The notes under the pieces: model-generated
The model's input: the letters and a program-made list of their open reading frames with translations, nothing else
What the model was told of the DNA's origin: nothing
Database searches by the model: none
Assembly: GCA_037143795.1 (NCBI GenBank)
Contig: JBAWXZ010000017.1
Span: forward strand, 17,334-81,333
Direction of reading: 5' to 3'
DNA length: 64,000 nt
DNA from: Firm-13 sp037143795
GTDB taxonomy: Bacteria > Bacillota > Clostridia > Saccharofermentanales > Saccharofermentanaceae
In this document: one piece after another, positions 25,200-34,400 of the stretch
Numbering within the stretch: position 1 is the first letter of the stretch
Layout: the number at the start of each line of letters is the position of its first letter
Position numbers and translations under genes: made by a program

Positions 25200-25943
25200 T
25201 TACCTGGGGGATCCGGAAAGTTCAGTTGCGGCAAAAAGAATATCAATTTCACTGTCAGTCAGATTTCTGTAATGTCCGGATTCGGGACCCTGTGCAAGCG
25301 TAATGCCGGCCGTGCTTTCCCTGTGAAGAGCTGTGACGCTTCTGTCTACTGCTGCTATCATCCGCTTGACCTGGTGGGTCTTTCCTTCCGTGAGCGTCAG
25401 ATGGCATGTGCTGCTGCTGTTCAGCACGAGTTTGGCCGGGGCCAGTTTTTCACTTTTATGATCCGGCTCATTAAGAGTCATTCCTTCTGCAAAAAGGCAG
25501 CAGATTTCCTCTGTGAGCGGGGCGCCGCTGTATGTGACCAGATAAGTTTTTTCCACATGCCATTTTGGGCTCGTAAGCCGGTGGGCGAGCGTGCCGTTGT
25601 TGGTAAGCAGAAGCAGGCCGGTGGTATTGAAATCAAGCCGTCCGACAGGCGCCAGCCCTTTATAGAGGAGTTCCTGAGGTATCAGGTCCGCAATTGTGGG
25701 CAGTCTGCTGTCCTCAAGGGCTGTTAAATAACCGGATGGCTTATGCAGTGCGATATAGAGATACCGCGACGATGCGACCGGCATGTTGTCCAGGGACACG
25801 AAGGAAATCTGGTCATCTTTGATTGATAATCCGGAATCTGAAACAATCTCGCCCTTAAAGCGCACACGACCGCCGCGGACCATATCTTTGATCTGCGATC
25901 TCGTGCCATATCCGGAGTTTGCGAGCAGCCTGTCTATTCTCAT
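25200..25943 (-). CDS. pseudouridine synthase, RsuA/RluB family
   Basis: This 247-residue enzyme isomerises a uridine in ribosomal RNA to pseudouridine. Residues 1-45 form an S4 RNA-binding domain (RIDRLLANSGYGTRSQIKDMV), and the catalytic domain has the family motif GRLDFNTTGLLLLTN with the catalytic Asp104. The KTYLVTYSG and GKTHQVKRM blocks also match RsuA-type enzymes. Length is typical of RsuA (about 230-240). Small- or large-subunit rRNA target cannot be told from the sequence. It stands alone on the minus strand, converging with the J-like protein gene. Confidence 0.9.
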   Translation of the reverse strand: MRIDRLLANSGYGTRSQIKDMVRGGRVRFKGEIVSDSGLSIKDDQISFVSLDNMPVASSRYLYIALHKPSGYLTALEDSRLPTIADLIPQELLYKGLAPVGRLDFNTTGLLLLTNNGTLAHRLTSPKWHVEKTYLVTYSGAPLTEEICCLFAEGMTLNEPDHKSEKLAPAKLVLNSSSTCHLTLTEGKTHQVKRMIAAVDRSVTALHRESTAGITLAQGPESGHYRNLTDSEIDILFAATELSGSPR

Positions 25944-26171
25944 AAGGGTATTATAGCAAATTACGGAACGGGTGCGCTGCCCAAAGTGAATTGTGGTATA
26001 ATGAATCTATAGATGCGATTTGGTATCAAAAGGGATCCTTTGTATAAACGATTTTCGGGGAAATAATCCGTTTTTAGAGGGTATCAGTAGTAGTTTTTCC
26101 CTATAGCGCAATTGTATGACTGTACGGATTTCTTTTCGACGGTTTATGGTCTTGTGATTTGAGAGGTATAT

Positions 26172-26516
26172 ATGGCAGCAAGTATTATCAACATTGAAGA
26201 TGGTTTACCTAAGGTTGAAGGCGCAATGAAGAAGCTCAAGCTTGAGCTTAATACAATGCGGCGTATTGGCATTCATCAGGTTAAGGTAATTCACGGATAT
26301 GGATCAACCGGTACAGGTGGGTCTTTAAAGTCTGCTACTCATGAGTGCCTGCGCGTTATGAAGAGTGAAGGAAGAATAAAGGGATTCTGCCCCGGCGAAC
26401 AGTTTGGCCCCTTTGAAAAGACCGGCCGTTCACTGATTGAGTTATGTCCCGCTTTTCGTAATGATCCTGACTGGGCAAGGGCTAACGACGGCGTTACTAT
26501 TGTAGTTCTTAAGTAA
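26172..26516 (+). CDS. stand-alone Smr-domain protein
   Basis: This 114-residue protein consists of one Smr (small MutS-related) domain, a nicking-endonuclease-like fold. The conserved core KVIHGYGSTGTGGSLK lies at residues 37-52, matching the HGxG(x)G element. The first residue blocks (MKKLKLELNTMRRIGIHQV) take the place of the LDLHG motif, which is not conserved here, so nuclease activity is uncertain. Related stand-alone proteins are common in Clostridia and their job is unclear. A possible TATAAT at 25995-26000 precedes a long leader of about 170 bases in which I see no clear structure. A terminator follows. Confidence 0.8.
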   Translation: MAASIINIEDGLPKVEGAMKKLKLELNTMRRIGIHQVKVIHGYGSTGTGGSLKSATHECLRVMKSEGRIKGFCPGEQFGPFEKTGRSLIELCPAFRNDPDWARANDGVTIVVLK

Positions 26517-26540
26517 GCATTCTATAACACAAAATTTATA

Positions 26541-26574
26541 GCTCTCCGCGATTATTTGGCGGAGGGCTTTTTTT
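26541..26574 (+). terminator. Rho-independent terminator
   Basis: GCTCTCCGC pairs with GGCGGAGGGC around an 8-base AT-rich loop and is followed by seven T residues. It separates the Smr gene from the phosphate regulon. Confidence 0.9.
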
Positions 26575-26590
26575 GTCCTATTCTTGCTCG

Positions 26591-26628
26591 TTTACATGAA
26601 TTTTACATGGAAATAACAGGACTTTACT
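26591..26628 (+). promoter_or_regulatory. Pho box: four phased PhoP half-sites
   Basis: TTTACA at 26591, TTTACA at 26602, ATAACA at 26613 and TTTACT at 26623 recur every 10-11 bases, the spacing of Gram-positive PhoP direct repeats (TTAACA-like hexamers). They lie about 70-105 bases before pstS, and the PhoP/PhoR genes are in the same operon. A -10-like TAAGAT is at 26660. Confidence 0.75.
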
Positions 26629-26694
26629 TCGCACTAATCCTTGCCTAAACGATTCTTGTTAAGATTAGGTAAAAACGAAGAGAAGGAGTTAATA

Positions 26695-27615
26695 ATGACA
26701 AAAGGAGCAAAGACAGTTCTTGCAGTCATTCTTACATATGTAATGCTTGCCAGTGTTACGGCTTGTGGGGAAGTACCTGTTGAGGCCATCAGTCCAAACA
26801 CAACAGCAGCAGCTTCGGATGGGACTGCAACGGCAGAATCATCAACTGGCAAATCGGAAACGCAAGTCTTATCTCTGAGCGGCTCGCTTACACTTACCGG
26901 CTCCACTTCCATGGCTGATGTTACTACAGCGCTGGCCGAAGCTTTCATGGCTGCCAATAAAGATGTAATCGTATCTGTAGGCGGCAATGGTTCCGGTGAA
27001 GGACCTACAGCGGTAAATGACGGGACAGCGCAGATCGGGATGCTTTCGAGGGATTTGAAGGATACCGAAACCCCCGCGGCTTTCGACAAGTACATCATTG
27101 GATATGACGGAATTGCCGTTATTGTTAACTCCGCTTCAGGAGTAACCGGTCTCACAACCGATCAGATTACTAAGATTTTCAAAGGGGAGATCACGAACTG
27201 GAAAGACGTCGGCGGTGTTGATGCCAAAATCCAGTGTATCGGACGCGAGGCCGCATCCGGAACAAGAGGCGCTTTTGAAGAACTTATGAAAATCAAAGAT
27301 GCTGCCGTATATGCGGAAGAGCAGAACTCGACAGGCAACGTAAAGCAGGCCGTGTCCGCAAATCCCGATGCAATCGGATATGTATCTATTTCAGCTATTG
27401 ATAATACGATTGTCGCAGTGAAGCTCGATGGTATTGCGCCTACAGAAGAAACTGTCAAATCAGGTGATTACTTACTACAGCGCCCATTTTTGATGATAAC
27501 CAGTAACGGTACTTCGGATCCCCTGGCAACTGCTTTTCTGGATTATGTATTCAGTGATGCAGGCATGAAGATTGTAGCAGATGACGGAATCGTTCCGAAT
27601 CCCGGCAAGAATTGA
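26695..27615 (+). CDS. pstS: phosphate-binding lipoprotein PstS
   Basis: This 306-residue lipoprotein captures phosphate for the Pst ABC transporter. The signal peptide ends in SVTAC with Cys24 as the anchor, followed by a Thr/Ala/Ser linker to about residue 58. The phosphate-binding landmarks of PstS are present: GSTSM near 70, GGNGSGEGP near 98, and the GREAASGTRGAFEEL block near 182. The ATG at 26695 with GGAGTTAATA before it is preferred over an upstream in-frame start at 26641 because it directly precedes the signal peptide. Expression is likely PhoP-controlled through the Pho box. Confidence 0.96.
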   Translation: MTKGAKTVLAVILTYVMLASVTACGEVPVEAISPNTTAAASDGTATAESSTGKSETQVLSLSGSLTLTGSTSMADVTTALAEAFMAANKDVIVSVGGNGSGEGPTAVNDGTAQIGMLSRDLKDTETPAAFDKYIIGYDGIAVIVNSASGVTGLTTDQITKIFKGEITNWKDVGGVDAKIQCIGREAASGTRGAFEELMKIKDAAVYAEEQNSTGNVKQAVSANPDAIGYVSISAIDNTIVAVKLDGIAPTEETVKSGDYLLQRPFLMITSNGTSDPLATAFLDYVFSDAGMKIVADDGIVPNPGKN

Positions 27616-27639
27616 ATAATGATTGTGAGGTAAGTCACC

Positions 27640-28995
27640 TTGGAAATAAGTAGTCATAATGTTCTCCGGGGAGAAAACAGGTTCAGGCACAATAGATTAC
27701 GCCTGGCAAGCTGTCTTTTCGGAATTCTCACTTTGGTATCTATCGGTTTACCCTTTTCATCTTTCCTGTTCGATGAATATACAGTCCACCTTACAGGTCT
27801 TCAACTGATAACATCCAATATTCGTTTCAGCCCCGAACTGCTGATACAGATTCCAGTCGGTATGAGGATATGTCTTGTTCTTTCCCTTGTGCTTACTGCC
27901 TCCGGGCTTGTACTGATGCTGCTAAGAAAGTATATGTTCTCCAGTTTAGCATTTTTCGGAGCCTCGCTTTCTGCGATCCTTGAAATTATTTTTGTAGCTT
28001 CCGTTACGCAGGAAGCTACAAAGGCGGGTATATCTACTGCCGGCGGAGGTATGCTTTACGGTTGGATTCTATTTTTTGTGATTGCTTTGATCAGCGCAAT
28101 TCTGGCACTTTCCATATCCGGACTGGAAAAATCAGCCGAGACAGTGTTTAAGATTTCTGCCAGTATTTCTATTGGAATTGTCATAATAATCACCTTGTAT
28201 ATGTTCATATATGGTTCTCCGGCCATCTTTGAAATCGGACTTGGAAAATTCATTTTTGGTACCGAGTGGCAGCCGACCGCTTCTGATCCCAAGTTCGGCA
28301 TCCTATATATGATTCTTGCGTCTGTTTTCGGTTGTCTGGGCGCCATCGCAATAGGTGTTCCGATAGGACTGATGACTGCAGTATTTTTGGCTGAAATTGC
28401 CCCCGGGTGGCTTAAATCAATCGTCCGGCCTGCTGTTGAACTTCTGGCCGGTATTCCTTCCGTAATTTACGGTTTTTGGGGTATGAAGCTTCTTGTTCCA
28501 TTCATCAGGACTGTATTTACAAAACTGGGTTATGATACAACAGGATCCGGCCTTCTGGCTGTCATATTGATTCTTGCGATTATGATACTTCCTACGATAA
28601 TAAGTGTAGCGGAAAGTGCCCTGAAAAGTGTTCCGCCTGCCTATACGGAAGCATCACTGGCTCTGGGAAATACTAAAATTTCCACAATCTTTGCCGTGCA
28701 GATTCCGGCTGCCAGATCCGGTATTCTCGCAGGTGTTATTTTGGGAGTCGGGCGTGCGATTGGTGAGACGATGGCTGTCATTATGGTGGCCGGCAACATT
28801 GTGCAGCTGCCGGGCCTCTTTTCCTCGGTACGTCCAATGACGGCAGGCATTGCATTTGAAATGGGATATGCGGCGGCTGGATTACACAGGCAAGCCCTGT
28901 TTGCCATCGGTCTTGTTCTTTTTGTATTCATTATGCTTGTCAACATCACCTTTACATTTATATCCAAGAGGGGGGTGCAGATGGATGCGAAATAA
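27640..28995 (+). CDS. pstC: phosphate ABC transporter permease PstC with N-terminal extension
   Basis: This 451-residue membrane protein is one of two permeases of the phosphate importer. The PstC core begins around residue 165 (FKISASISIGIVIIITLYMFIYGSP) and contains the transmembrane permease module with the EAA-type loop SEASLALGNTKISTI near 335 (cytoplasmic ATPase contact) and RPMTAGIAFEMG near 398. Ordinary PstC is about 300 residues; here residues 15-160 add roughly four more membrane segments with a Gly-rich loop. The start is TTG at 27640 after GTGAGG. Its end overlaps pstA by 11 bases. Confidence 0.93.
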   Translation: MEISSHNVLRGENRFRHNRLRLASCLFGILTLVSIGLPFSSFLFDEYTVHLTGLQLITSNIRFSPELLIQIPVGMRICLVLSLVLTASGLVLMLLRKYMFSSLAFFGASLSAILEIIFVASVTQEATKAGISTAGGGMLYGWILFFVIALISAILALSISGLEKSAETVFKISASISIGIVIIITLYMFIYGSPAIFEIGLGKFIFGTEWQPTASDPKFGILYMILASVFGCLGAIAIGVPIGLMTAVFLAEIAPGWLKSIVRPAVELLAGIPSVIYGFWGMKLLVPFIRTVFTKLGYDTTGSGLLAVILILAIMILPTIISVAESALKSVPPAYTEASLALGNTKISTIFAVQIPAARSGILAGVILGVGRAIGETMAVIMVAGNIVQLPGLFSSVRPMTAGIAFEMGYAAAGLHRQALFAIGLVLFVFIMLVNITFTFISKRGVQMDAK

Positions 28996-29845
28996 GAAGA
29001 AGGATATTGTACTTGGTTCCTTAATCTGGATTTCTGCAGCTATAACGGTTGCCGTACTGGTTGGAGTCATCGGATACATCCTGATTAACGGTCTTCCGCA
29101 TATGACATGGAATTTCCTGACCACCACATACTCCGCTGCCAAAAGCGGAAGTAAGGGAATTCTGCCTATGATCATCAATACCCTGTATGTAATTGTTATC
29201 AGTCTGCTTCTTGGCACCCCTGTTGGAATAGGCAGCGCCATTTATCTGACACAGTATGCGAAGCAGGGAAAACTGGTAAGTGCAATTCGGTTTGCAACGG
29301 AAGTTCTTTCCGGAATTCCGTCGATCCTTTTCGGGTTGTTCGGATATGCTGTATTCGTCGTACTCTTTCAGTTAAAGCTATCGCTTATATCGGGAAGCCT
29401 TACAATGATGATTTGTATTTTGCCGACTATCGTCCGCACGACGGAAGAGGCACTTCTGGCAGTTCCTTTATCCTATAAGGAAGGTGCCATGGCGCTGGGG
29501 ACGGGAAAACTCCGGGTTACATTGGGAATGATCCTTCCGTGTGCCATGCCCGGGGTGCTGACAGGTATCATCCTTGCGATGGGCCGTATTGTTGGTGAGA
29601 CGGCAGCCCTTTTGTTTACAGTAGGCGTTTCCGGGAATGCAATGCCCAAAGGCAGCAATATTTTCGATGCGCTTTTCGGACACATTTTCGAGCAGGGAAA
29701 TACACTCGCCCTTCATCTTTATAACTCGGCTATGAATGGAAAAGATCCTGTGTCCGTTCCGTTTGCCACCGCTTCGGCACTTCTGATCATGGTATTTGCA
29801 CTTAATCGCCTGGCAGGATTTTTGTCCCGCCGCTTCAAGAAATAG
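28985..29845 (+). CDS. pstA: phosphate ABC transporter permease PstA
   Basis: This 286-residue protein is the second permease of the phosphate importer and pairs with PstC. It has about six membrane segments; the conserved blocks STLIGT-type LLLGTPVGIGSAIYLTQYA near 68, the EAA loop KEGAMALGTGKLRVTLGMILPCAMPG near 165 and GRIVGETAALLFTVG near 197. The start at 28985 overlaps the end of pstC and agrees with family length. An upstream in-frame ATG at 28850 lies inside pstC and would add 45 residues with no domain support. Confidence 0.95.
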   Translation: MRNKKKDIVLGSLIWISAAITVAVLVGVIGYILINGLPHMTWNFLTTTYSAAKSGSKGILPMIINTLYVIVISLLLGTPVGIGSAIYLTQYAKQGKLVSAIRFATEVLSGIPSILFGLFGYAVFVVLFQLKLSLISGSLTMMICILPTIVRTTEEALLAVPLSYKEGAMALGTGKLRVTLGMILPCAMPGVLTGIILAMGRIVGETAALLFTVGVSGNAMPKGSNIFDALFGHIFEQGNTLALHLYNSAMNGKDPVSVPFATASALLIMVFALNRLAGFLSRRFKK

Positions 29846-29860
29846 TATAGGAGTTGTAAC

Positions 29861-30619
29861 ATGAGTAAAACAAAAGTAAGCATTGAACATCTGAATCTTT
29901 TCTACGAGGACTTCCAGGCACTGAAAGATGTGAATCTTGACATTAAGGAACATGAGATTACAGCTTTCATCGGCCCTTCAGGCTGCGGAAAATCGACCTG
30001 TATCAAGACGTTGAACCGCATGAATGATCTGATTGCCGGATGCCGTGTGGAAGGCACCATTCTGATCGATGAGCAGGATATATACAGCAGGGAATGTGAT
30101 GTGACACTTCTTAGAAAGCGTGCCGGTATGGTTTTTCAAAAACCGAATCCCTTTCCTATGACTATATATGATAATATTGCTTATGGACCCCGTGTACACG
30201 GAGTCAAAAATAAAGCAGACCTGGATGTCATTGTTGAACAGGCTTTGACTAGTGCAGCTTTGTGGAATGAGGTGAAGGATCGTCTAAAGGGTTCGGCCCT
30301 GGGTATTTCGGGAGGACAGCAACAGCGCCTGTGTATAGCGCGGGCCCTGGCGGTGGAACCGGATATCCTGCTGATGGATGAACCTACTTCGGCCCTTGAC
30401 CCGATTTCTACACTGAAAATTGAGGATCTGATGTATGATCTGAAACAGAAATACACAGTAATAATCGTCACTCACAATATGCAGCAAGCCGTTCGGATTT
30501 CCGATAAAACCGCATTTTTTCTCTTAGGGGAAATAATCGAATATGGTTCGACACTTGAGCTATTTGATAATCCGAGAAACAAAAAAACAGAAGATTATGT
30601 AACAGGCCGTTTCGGTTAA
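29861..30619 (+). CDS. pstB: phosphate ABC transporter ATP-binding protein PstB
   Basis: This 252-residue ATPase drives phosphate import. Walker A GPSGCGKST is at residues 37-45, the signature LGISGGQQQRLCIARALA near 147, Walker B ILLMDEPTSALDP near 168 and the H-loop IIVTHNMQQA near 205. The TLNRMND block after Walker A is specific to PstB. Length is standard. AGGAG precedes the ATG. Gene order pstS-C-A-B-phoU is the classical one. Confidence 0.97.
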   Translation: MSKTKVSIEHLNLFYEDFQALKDVNLDIKEHEITAFIGPSGCGKSTCIKTLNRMNDLIAGCRVEGTILIDEQDIYSRECDVTLLRKRAGMVFQKPNPFPMTIYDNIAYGPRVHGVKNKADLDVIVEQALTSAALWNEVKDRLKGSALGISGGQQQRLCIARALAVEPDILLMDEPTSALDPISTLKIEDLMYDLKQKYTVIIVTHNMQQAVRISDKTAFFLLGEIIEYGSTLELFDNPRNKKTEDYVTGRFG

Positions 30620-30657
30620 TATACAAATAATGAATGATTAATCAGCGGGAGGTAATT

Positions 30658-31311
30658 ATGGTTGTAAGAGCAGGATTCGATAAGGAAATTGAAAATATTC
30701 ACGAGCAGATTATCCGTATGGGCACGCTCACACAAAATGCAATTGAAGATGCGGTTACCGCACTTGTTGAAATGGATATCGAAAAAGCAAAACGCGTCAT
30801 AGCTCAGGATGATGTCATTGATGCTATGGAAAGACAAATTGATCAGGCCTGTGTTGAACTGATTGCCAGACAGCAGCCTGTGGCAAGGGATCTTCGCGAC
30901 ACGATCTCAAATCTAAAGCTGATTACGGATCTTGAGAGAATTGCCGATCACGCAAGTGATATTTCCGAGAAGGTACTGATTCTTGATTCTTTCCATACCA
31001 GCGTCATGATTCCTGCAGATTTGATACGTATGTCGGACCTTTCCCAGCTTATGATCCGGTCGGCACTTGAGTCATATGTGACAAAAAATGAAGAAACTGC
31101 AGCACAGGTTTTACATATGGATGATAAAGTTGATGCACTGTATGATAAAGTAAAAGCATATCTTACAAAGAGAATGCGGCAGGATCCTGACAGTATTGAG
31201 CTCCTGACCGAAATTCTACTGGTATGCAAGTATTTTGAGCGTATTTCCGATCACGCACAGAATGTTGCGGAGTGGGTTCTTTTCTATATCCGCGGCAGGA
31301 GGGTAGATTAG
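30658..31311 (+). CDS. phoU: phosphate signalling protein PhoU
   Basis: This 217-residue all-helical protein has two PhoU repeats (about residues 15-105 and 120-210), each with a metal-binding DLRDTISNLKLITDLERIADHA-type segment; here LITDLERIADHASDI near 95 and VCKYFERISDHAQNVAEW near 195. PhoU links the Pst transporter to PhoR and keeps the regulon off when phosphate is plentiful. The ATG at 30658 with GGGAGGTAATT before it is preferred to an upstream ATG at 30634. Three bases separate it from the phoP gene start region, so all are one operon. Confidence 0.96.
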   Translation: MVVRAGFDKEIENIHEQIIRMGTLTQNAIEDAVTALVEMDIEKAKRVIAQDDVIDAMERQIDQACVELIARQQPVARDLRDTISNLKLITDLERIADHASDISEKVLILDSFHTSVMIPADLIRMSDLSQLMIRSALESYVTKNEETAAQVLHMDDKVDALYDKVKAYLTKRMRQDPDSIELLTEILLVCKYFERISDHAQNVAEWVLFYIRGRRVD

Positions 31312-31313
31312 GT

Positions 31314-32135
31314 ATGATCAAGAAATGTTTGATTATTCTTGTTGAAGATGATGCTGTCATTGCTGAATTGATCGAGTATAACCTTACCAGTGAAGGCTTT
31401 GAAGTAAAGAGCTTCAAAAATGGCATGAGTATGCTCGAGGCACTTCCTGATATCCATGGCGTCTGCCTTTTTATTCTGGATTTAATGCTTCCCGGTATGG
31501 ATGGCTTCGAGATCTGCAGGAAGATAAAAGAGACACGTAAATACCCGCTTGTACCTATTGTCATGCTGACGGCCCGCGGAACGGAAAATGACAAGGTCAA
31601 AGGACTTGAGGCGGGCGCCGACGACTATATTACAAAACCTTTCGGTATACGGGAATTGCTGGCACGTATTCATGCCCATGTCAGGCGCTATAATACAGCA
31701 GTTCAGCTTCAGGGATCCGGAGCATCCGATGCGTTTTTGCAGGATGATTCAACGCCGGTACAGACTGCCGCCCCAATTGCCGGTGAACCGGTTTTGCGTA
31801 CCCCCTCACAAGCCGGTAAAATTGAGTCCGCAGGAATACTCCTCGACGACATAAAACACCGTGTTTACTCAAACGGCAAAGAAATTGAGATCACAAACAG
31901 GGAGTATGAGCTTCTGAAGTTCCTTATGCAGAACAGGGGCGTTGCCTACTCAAGGGACGACCTGCTGAACTATGTCTGGGGATATGAGTATTCAGGGGAA
32001 ACCCGCACAGTGGATGTGCATATCCGCCAGCTTCGCCGTAAAATAGAAAAGGACGATGCCAATCCAGTCATTATTGAAACAGTCCGGGGGAGAGGTTATC
32101 GATTCTGTGAGGAAAATGACATGGAAAAGGGGTAA
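31314..32135 (+). CDS. PhoP/PhoB-type response regulator
   Basis: This 273-residue regulator has a receiver domain (residues 5-120; acidic pair VEDD near 10, phospho-acceptor Asp in FILDLMLPGMDG near 53, conserved Lys in ITKPFG near 109) and a C-terminal OmpR-type winged helix (about 175-268; EYELLKFLMQNRGVAYSRDDLLNYVW). The inter-domain linker of about 45 residues is longer than usual. It probably binds the Pho box upstream of pstS when phosphorylated by the next gene's kinase, as its position after phoU indicates. The start at 31314 is just 3 bases after phoU. Confidence 0.92.
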   Translation: MIKKCLIILVEDDAVIAELIEYNLTSEGFEVKSFKNGMSMLEALPDIHGVCLFILDLMLPGMDGFEICRKIKETRKYPLVPIVMLTARGTENDKVKGLEAGADDYITKPFGIRELLARIHAHVRRYNTAVQLQGSGASDAFLQDDSTPVQTAAPIAGEPVLRTPSQAGKIESAGILLDDIKHRVYSNGKEIEITNREYELLKFLMQNRGVAYSRDDLLNYVWGYEYSGETRTVDVHIRQLRRKIEKDDANPVIIETVRGRGYRFCEENDMEKG

Positions 32136-32138
32136 TTC

Positions 32139-33575
32139 ATGCTTAAAAAACTACAGATATTCCTGGTACTGATTGTGCTCTTGTCGATTTCGACAACGGG
32201 CATTTTTTGCATTTATTTTCTGTCCCAGTATTCGGACAGGATGAACGAACAGCTGTTAGAATCGGCAAGCGAACTGTTCGTACGGGATATTGCAGACGGC
32301 CGCAGTTATGAGGAAGCAAGCGCCTCCTGTCAGGCTGTTTTTGCAGATGAGTCAACACAACTCCGGATTACGGTTATTGCCGCTGACGGCACGGTTCTCT
32401 ATGACAATCAACAGGCAGCCGCATCAATGGAGAATCACGCAAACAGGAATGAGGTCAAGGCGGTGCTGTCCTCAAAGGGCACTGCAACCGTTAAGAGACA
32501 CAGCGCGACTCTGGATGTTGACATGCTGTATATGGCAAGATACTATGCCGGTCTGGATCAGGTTATCCGCACATCCATTCCCCTGGTATTATATCAAACA
32601 GGGGTGAAGCAGCTTCAGACTGCATTTATTGCTGTCATGGCAGGTACCTTGATACTCCTCGCAGGTGTAAGTTATATTTTCACCAAACGCCTGACAAGAC
32701 CGCTTTTTGAACTGCGGAATGCAGCAAAGTCGATGGCGGCTGCCAATTATTCCGTGCGCGTACATGCGGGTTCCCATGATGAAATCGGTGCTCTCTCCGT
32801 GGCTTTCAACAGTATGGCTGAACAGCTCGAAAAAGAAGTGCATGAGTTGGAAGAGAAAAATGAACGTCTCGCTGAACTGCAGCAGATGCGTTCTGAATTT
32901 GTTGCCAATGTCAGTCATGAACTGAAGACCCCGCTGACATCAATCCGAGGCTTTGTTGATACTCTTCGCAATGGAAAGATTGAAGACCCGGCTGTACAGG
33001 GCCGTTTTCTGGAAATTATTGATATTGAGGCGGAGCGGCTTCATCAGCTGATCAGCGATATCCTTCAACTTTCCGAAATAGAAGGAATGAAAAACGATCA
33101 GGAACTTCAAAAATTTGACCTCTCTGCTCTTCTGGACGACGTTGCAACCCTGCTTGACGACAAGGCATCTGAGCGTCATGTACAGATTGTTGTAGAGGAC
33201 AGTGAGGTTCTTCCGGTTCTTGCCAGTCAATACCGGATAAAACAGATTCTCATTAACCTCGTTGATAATGCAATTAAATACAATAAGCCGGGCGGCCGGG
33301 TATATATCCGGGCAACCCGCGAGCCTGACCAGATTGTAGCAATACGTGTCAGGGACACAGGCGACGGAATTCCTGCCGAGCATCTGGCCCGTGTATTTGA
33401 ACGTTTCTATCGCGTTGATAAAAGTCATTCACGGGAAATGGGCGGAACGGGACTTGGACTTTCGATCGTTAAGCACATTGCCCAGCTGTATGAGGGCACA
33501 GCGACCGTTGAAAGTATAGAAGGCGAGGGCAGTACGTTTACTGTCCGCCTGCGGATAGCTGACGATTTGAATTGA
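32139..33575 (+). CDS. PhoR-type sensor histidine kinase
   Basis: This 478-residue membrane kinase has a first membrane segment at about 6-28, an extracytoplasmic sensor of roughly 125 residues, a second segment near 160-182, a HAMP domain (about 183-237), the phospho-acceptor His in SHELKTPLTSIRGF near 260 and an ATPase domain with NLVDNAIKYNKPGG, DTGDGIP and GGTGLGLSIVKHI. The cytoplasmic PAS domain found in many PhoR proteins is missing here. It starts 3 bases after the phoP-like stop, so the two form a two-component pair that should read phosphate supply with PhoU and Pst. Confidence 0.93.
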   Translation: MLKKLQIFLVLIVLLSISTTGIFCIYFLSQYSDRMNEQLLESASELFVRDIADGRSYEEASASCQAVFADESTQLRITVIAADGTVLYDNQQAAASMENHANRNEVKAVLSSKGTATVKRHSATLDVDMLYMARYYAGLDQVIRTSIPLVLYQTGVKQLQTAFIAVMAGTLILLAGVSYIFTKRLTRPLFELRNAAKSMAAANYSVRVHAGSHDEIGALSVAFNSMAEQLEKEVHELEEKNERLAELQQMRSEFVANVSHELKTPLTSIRGFVDTLRNGKIEDPAVQGRFLEIIDIEAERLHQLISDILQLSEIEGMKNDQELQKFDLSALLDDVATLLDDKASERHVQIVVEDSEVLPVLASQYRIKQILINLVDNAIKYNKPGGRVYIRATREPDQIVAIRVRDTGDGIPAEHLARVFERFYRVDKSHSREMGGTGLGLSIVKHIAQLYEGTATVESIEGEGSTFTVRLRIADDLN

Positions 33576-33641
33576 AAATTACCCTCCACGAAAAATGTTT
33601 GTTATAATTTGATCGAATACAAAGTAAGGCAGGTGATAATT

Positions 33642-34247
33642 TTGGATTATACATGGCCGGATTTTTTGGAGGAATGCAGGCAGTGCACAAATTGTTCACT
33701 ATCCTCGACCCGGAAAAACGTGGTTATTTACCGGGGAGCCATCGAGGCTCCGCTGATGTTCGTCGGGGAGGGTCCCGGAGCGAATGAAGATGAACAGGGT
33801 AAGCCATTTGTCGGTCAGGCCGGCCGTCTTCTGACGCTGCTGCTTGAAGCTTACGGATTTACACCCAACGATTATCATATCTGTAATATCGTTAAATGCC
33901 GACCGCCGGAGAACCGGGTTCCGACCCGGGATGAGGCTAAATGCTGCATGCCGCTTCTTGCCAAACAAATCCGTTTCGCCAAGCCCAAAGTAATTGTTCT
34001 TCTGGGCGCCACTGCATATAAATATTTTCTCAACCCCACCGAGCCAATCAGCAAAGCCCGGGGCAAATGGATCGAAAAATCCAAATATCTTATTCTCCCG
34101 ACCTTTCATCCGGCATATATTTTGCGAAATAACCGGGAGCGGGTTGCACTTTGGCAGGATATCGGTCTTGTCAGGAATAAGATGGAGGAGCTTCGACTGA
34201 TTGAGCCGCTTCCGAAACTTCCGGACATGCCTTCAGGCAGAGGTTAA
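33642..34247 (+). CDS. uracil-DNA glycosylase, family 4 (iron-sulfur type)
   Basis: This 201-residue enzyme removes uracil from DNA. The family 4 hallmarks are the iron-sulfur cysteines (CRQCTNC near residue 12 and CNIVKCRPP further on), motif A GEGPGANEDEQGKPFVGQAG near 40 and the C-terminal HPAYILRN. The chosen TTG start at 33642 follows AGGCAGGTGA closely and begins directly at the conserved LDYTWPDFLEEC; the alternative TTG at 33609 would add 11 residues and has no ribosome binding site. It lies 66 bases after the kinase, probably as a separate unit. Confidence 0.9.
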   Translation: MDYTWPDFLEECRQCTNCSLSSTRKNVVIYRGAIEAPLMFVGEGPGANEDEQGKPFVGQAGRLLTLLLEAYGFTPNDYHICNIVKCRPPENRVPTRDEAKCCMPLLAKQIRFAKPKVIVLLGATAYKYFLNPTEPISKARGKWIEKSKYLILPTFHPAYILRNNRERVALWQDIGLVRNKMEELRLIEPLPKLPDMPSGRG

Positions 34248-34400
34248 TATTAATTGAACTTTATATAAACATATTTGAATTTATGAATATTTTATTCGTT
34301 AAATCATTTCATTTTCGTTTTCTATTAGGTATAATTGTATACAAGAATGGTTTCAATACAGATCATTTGATTCCATTACATACCAATAGGAGGACTTAAT

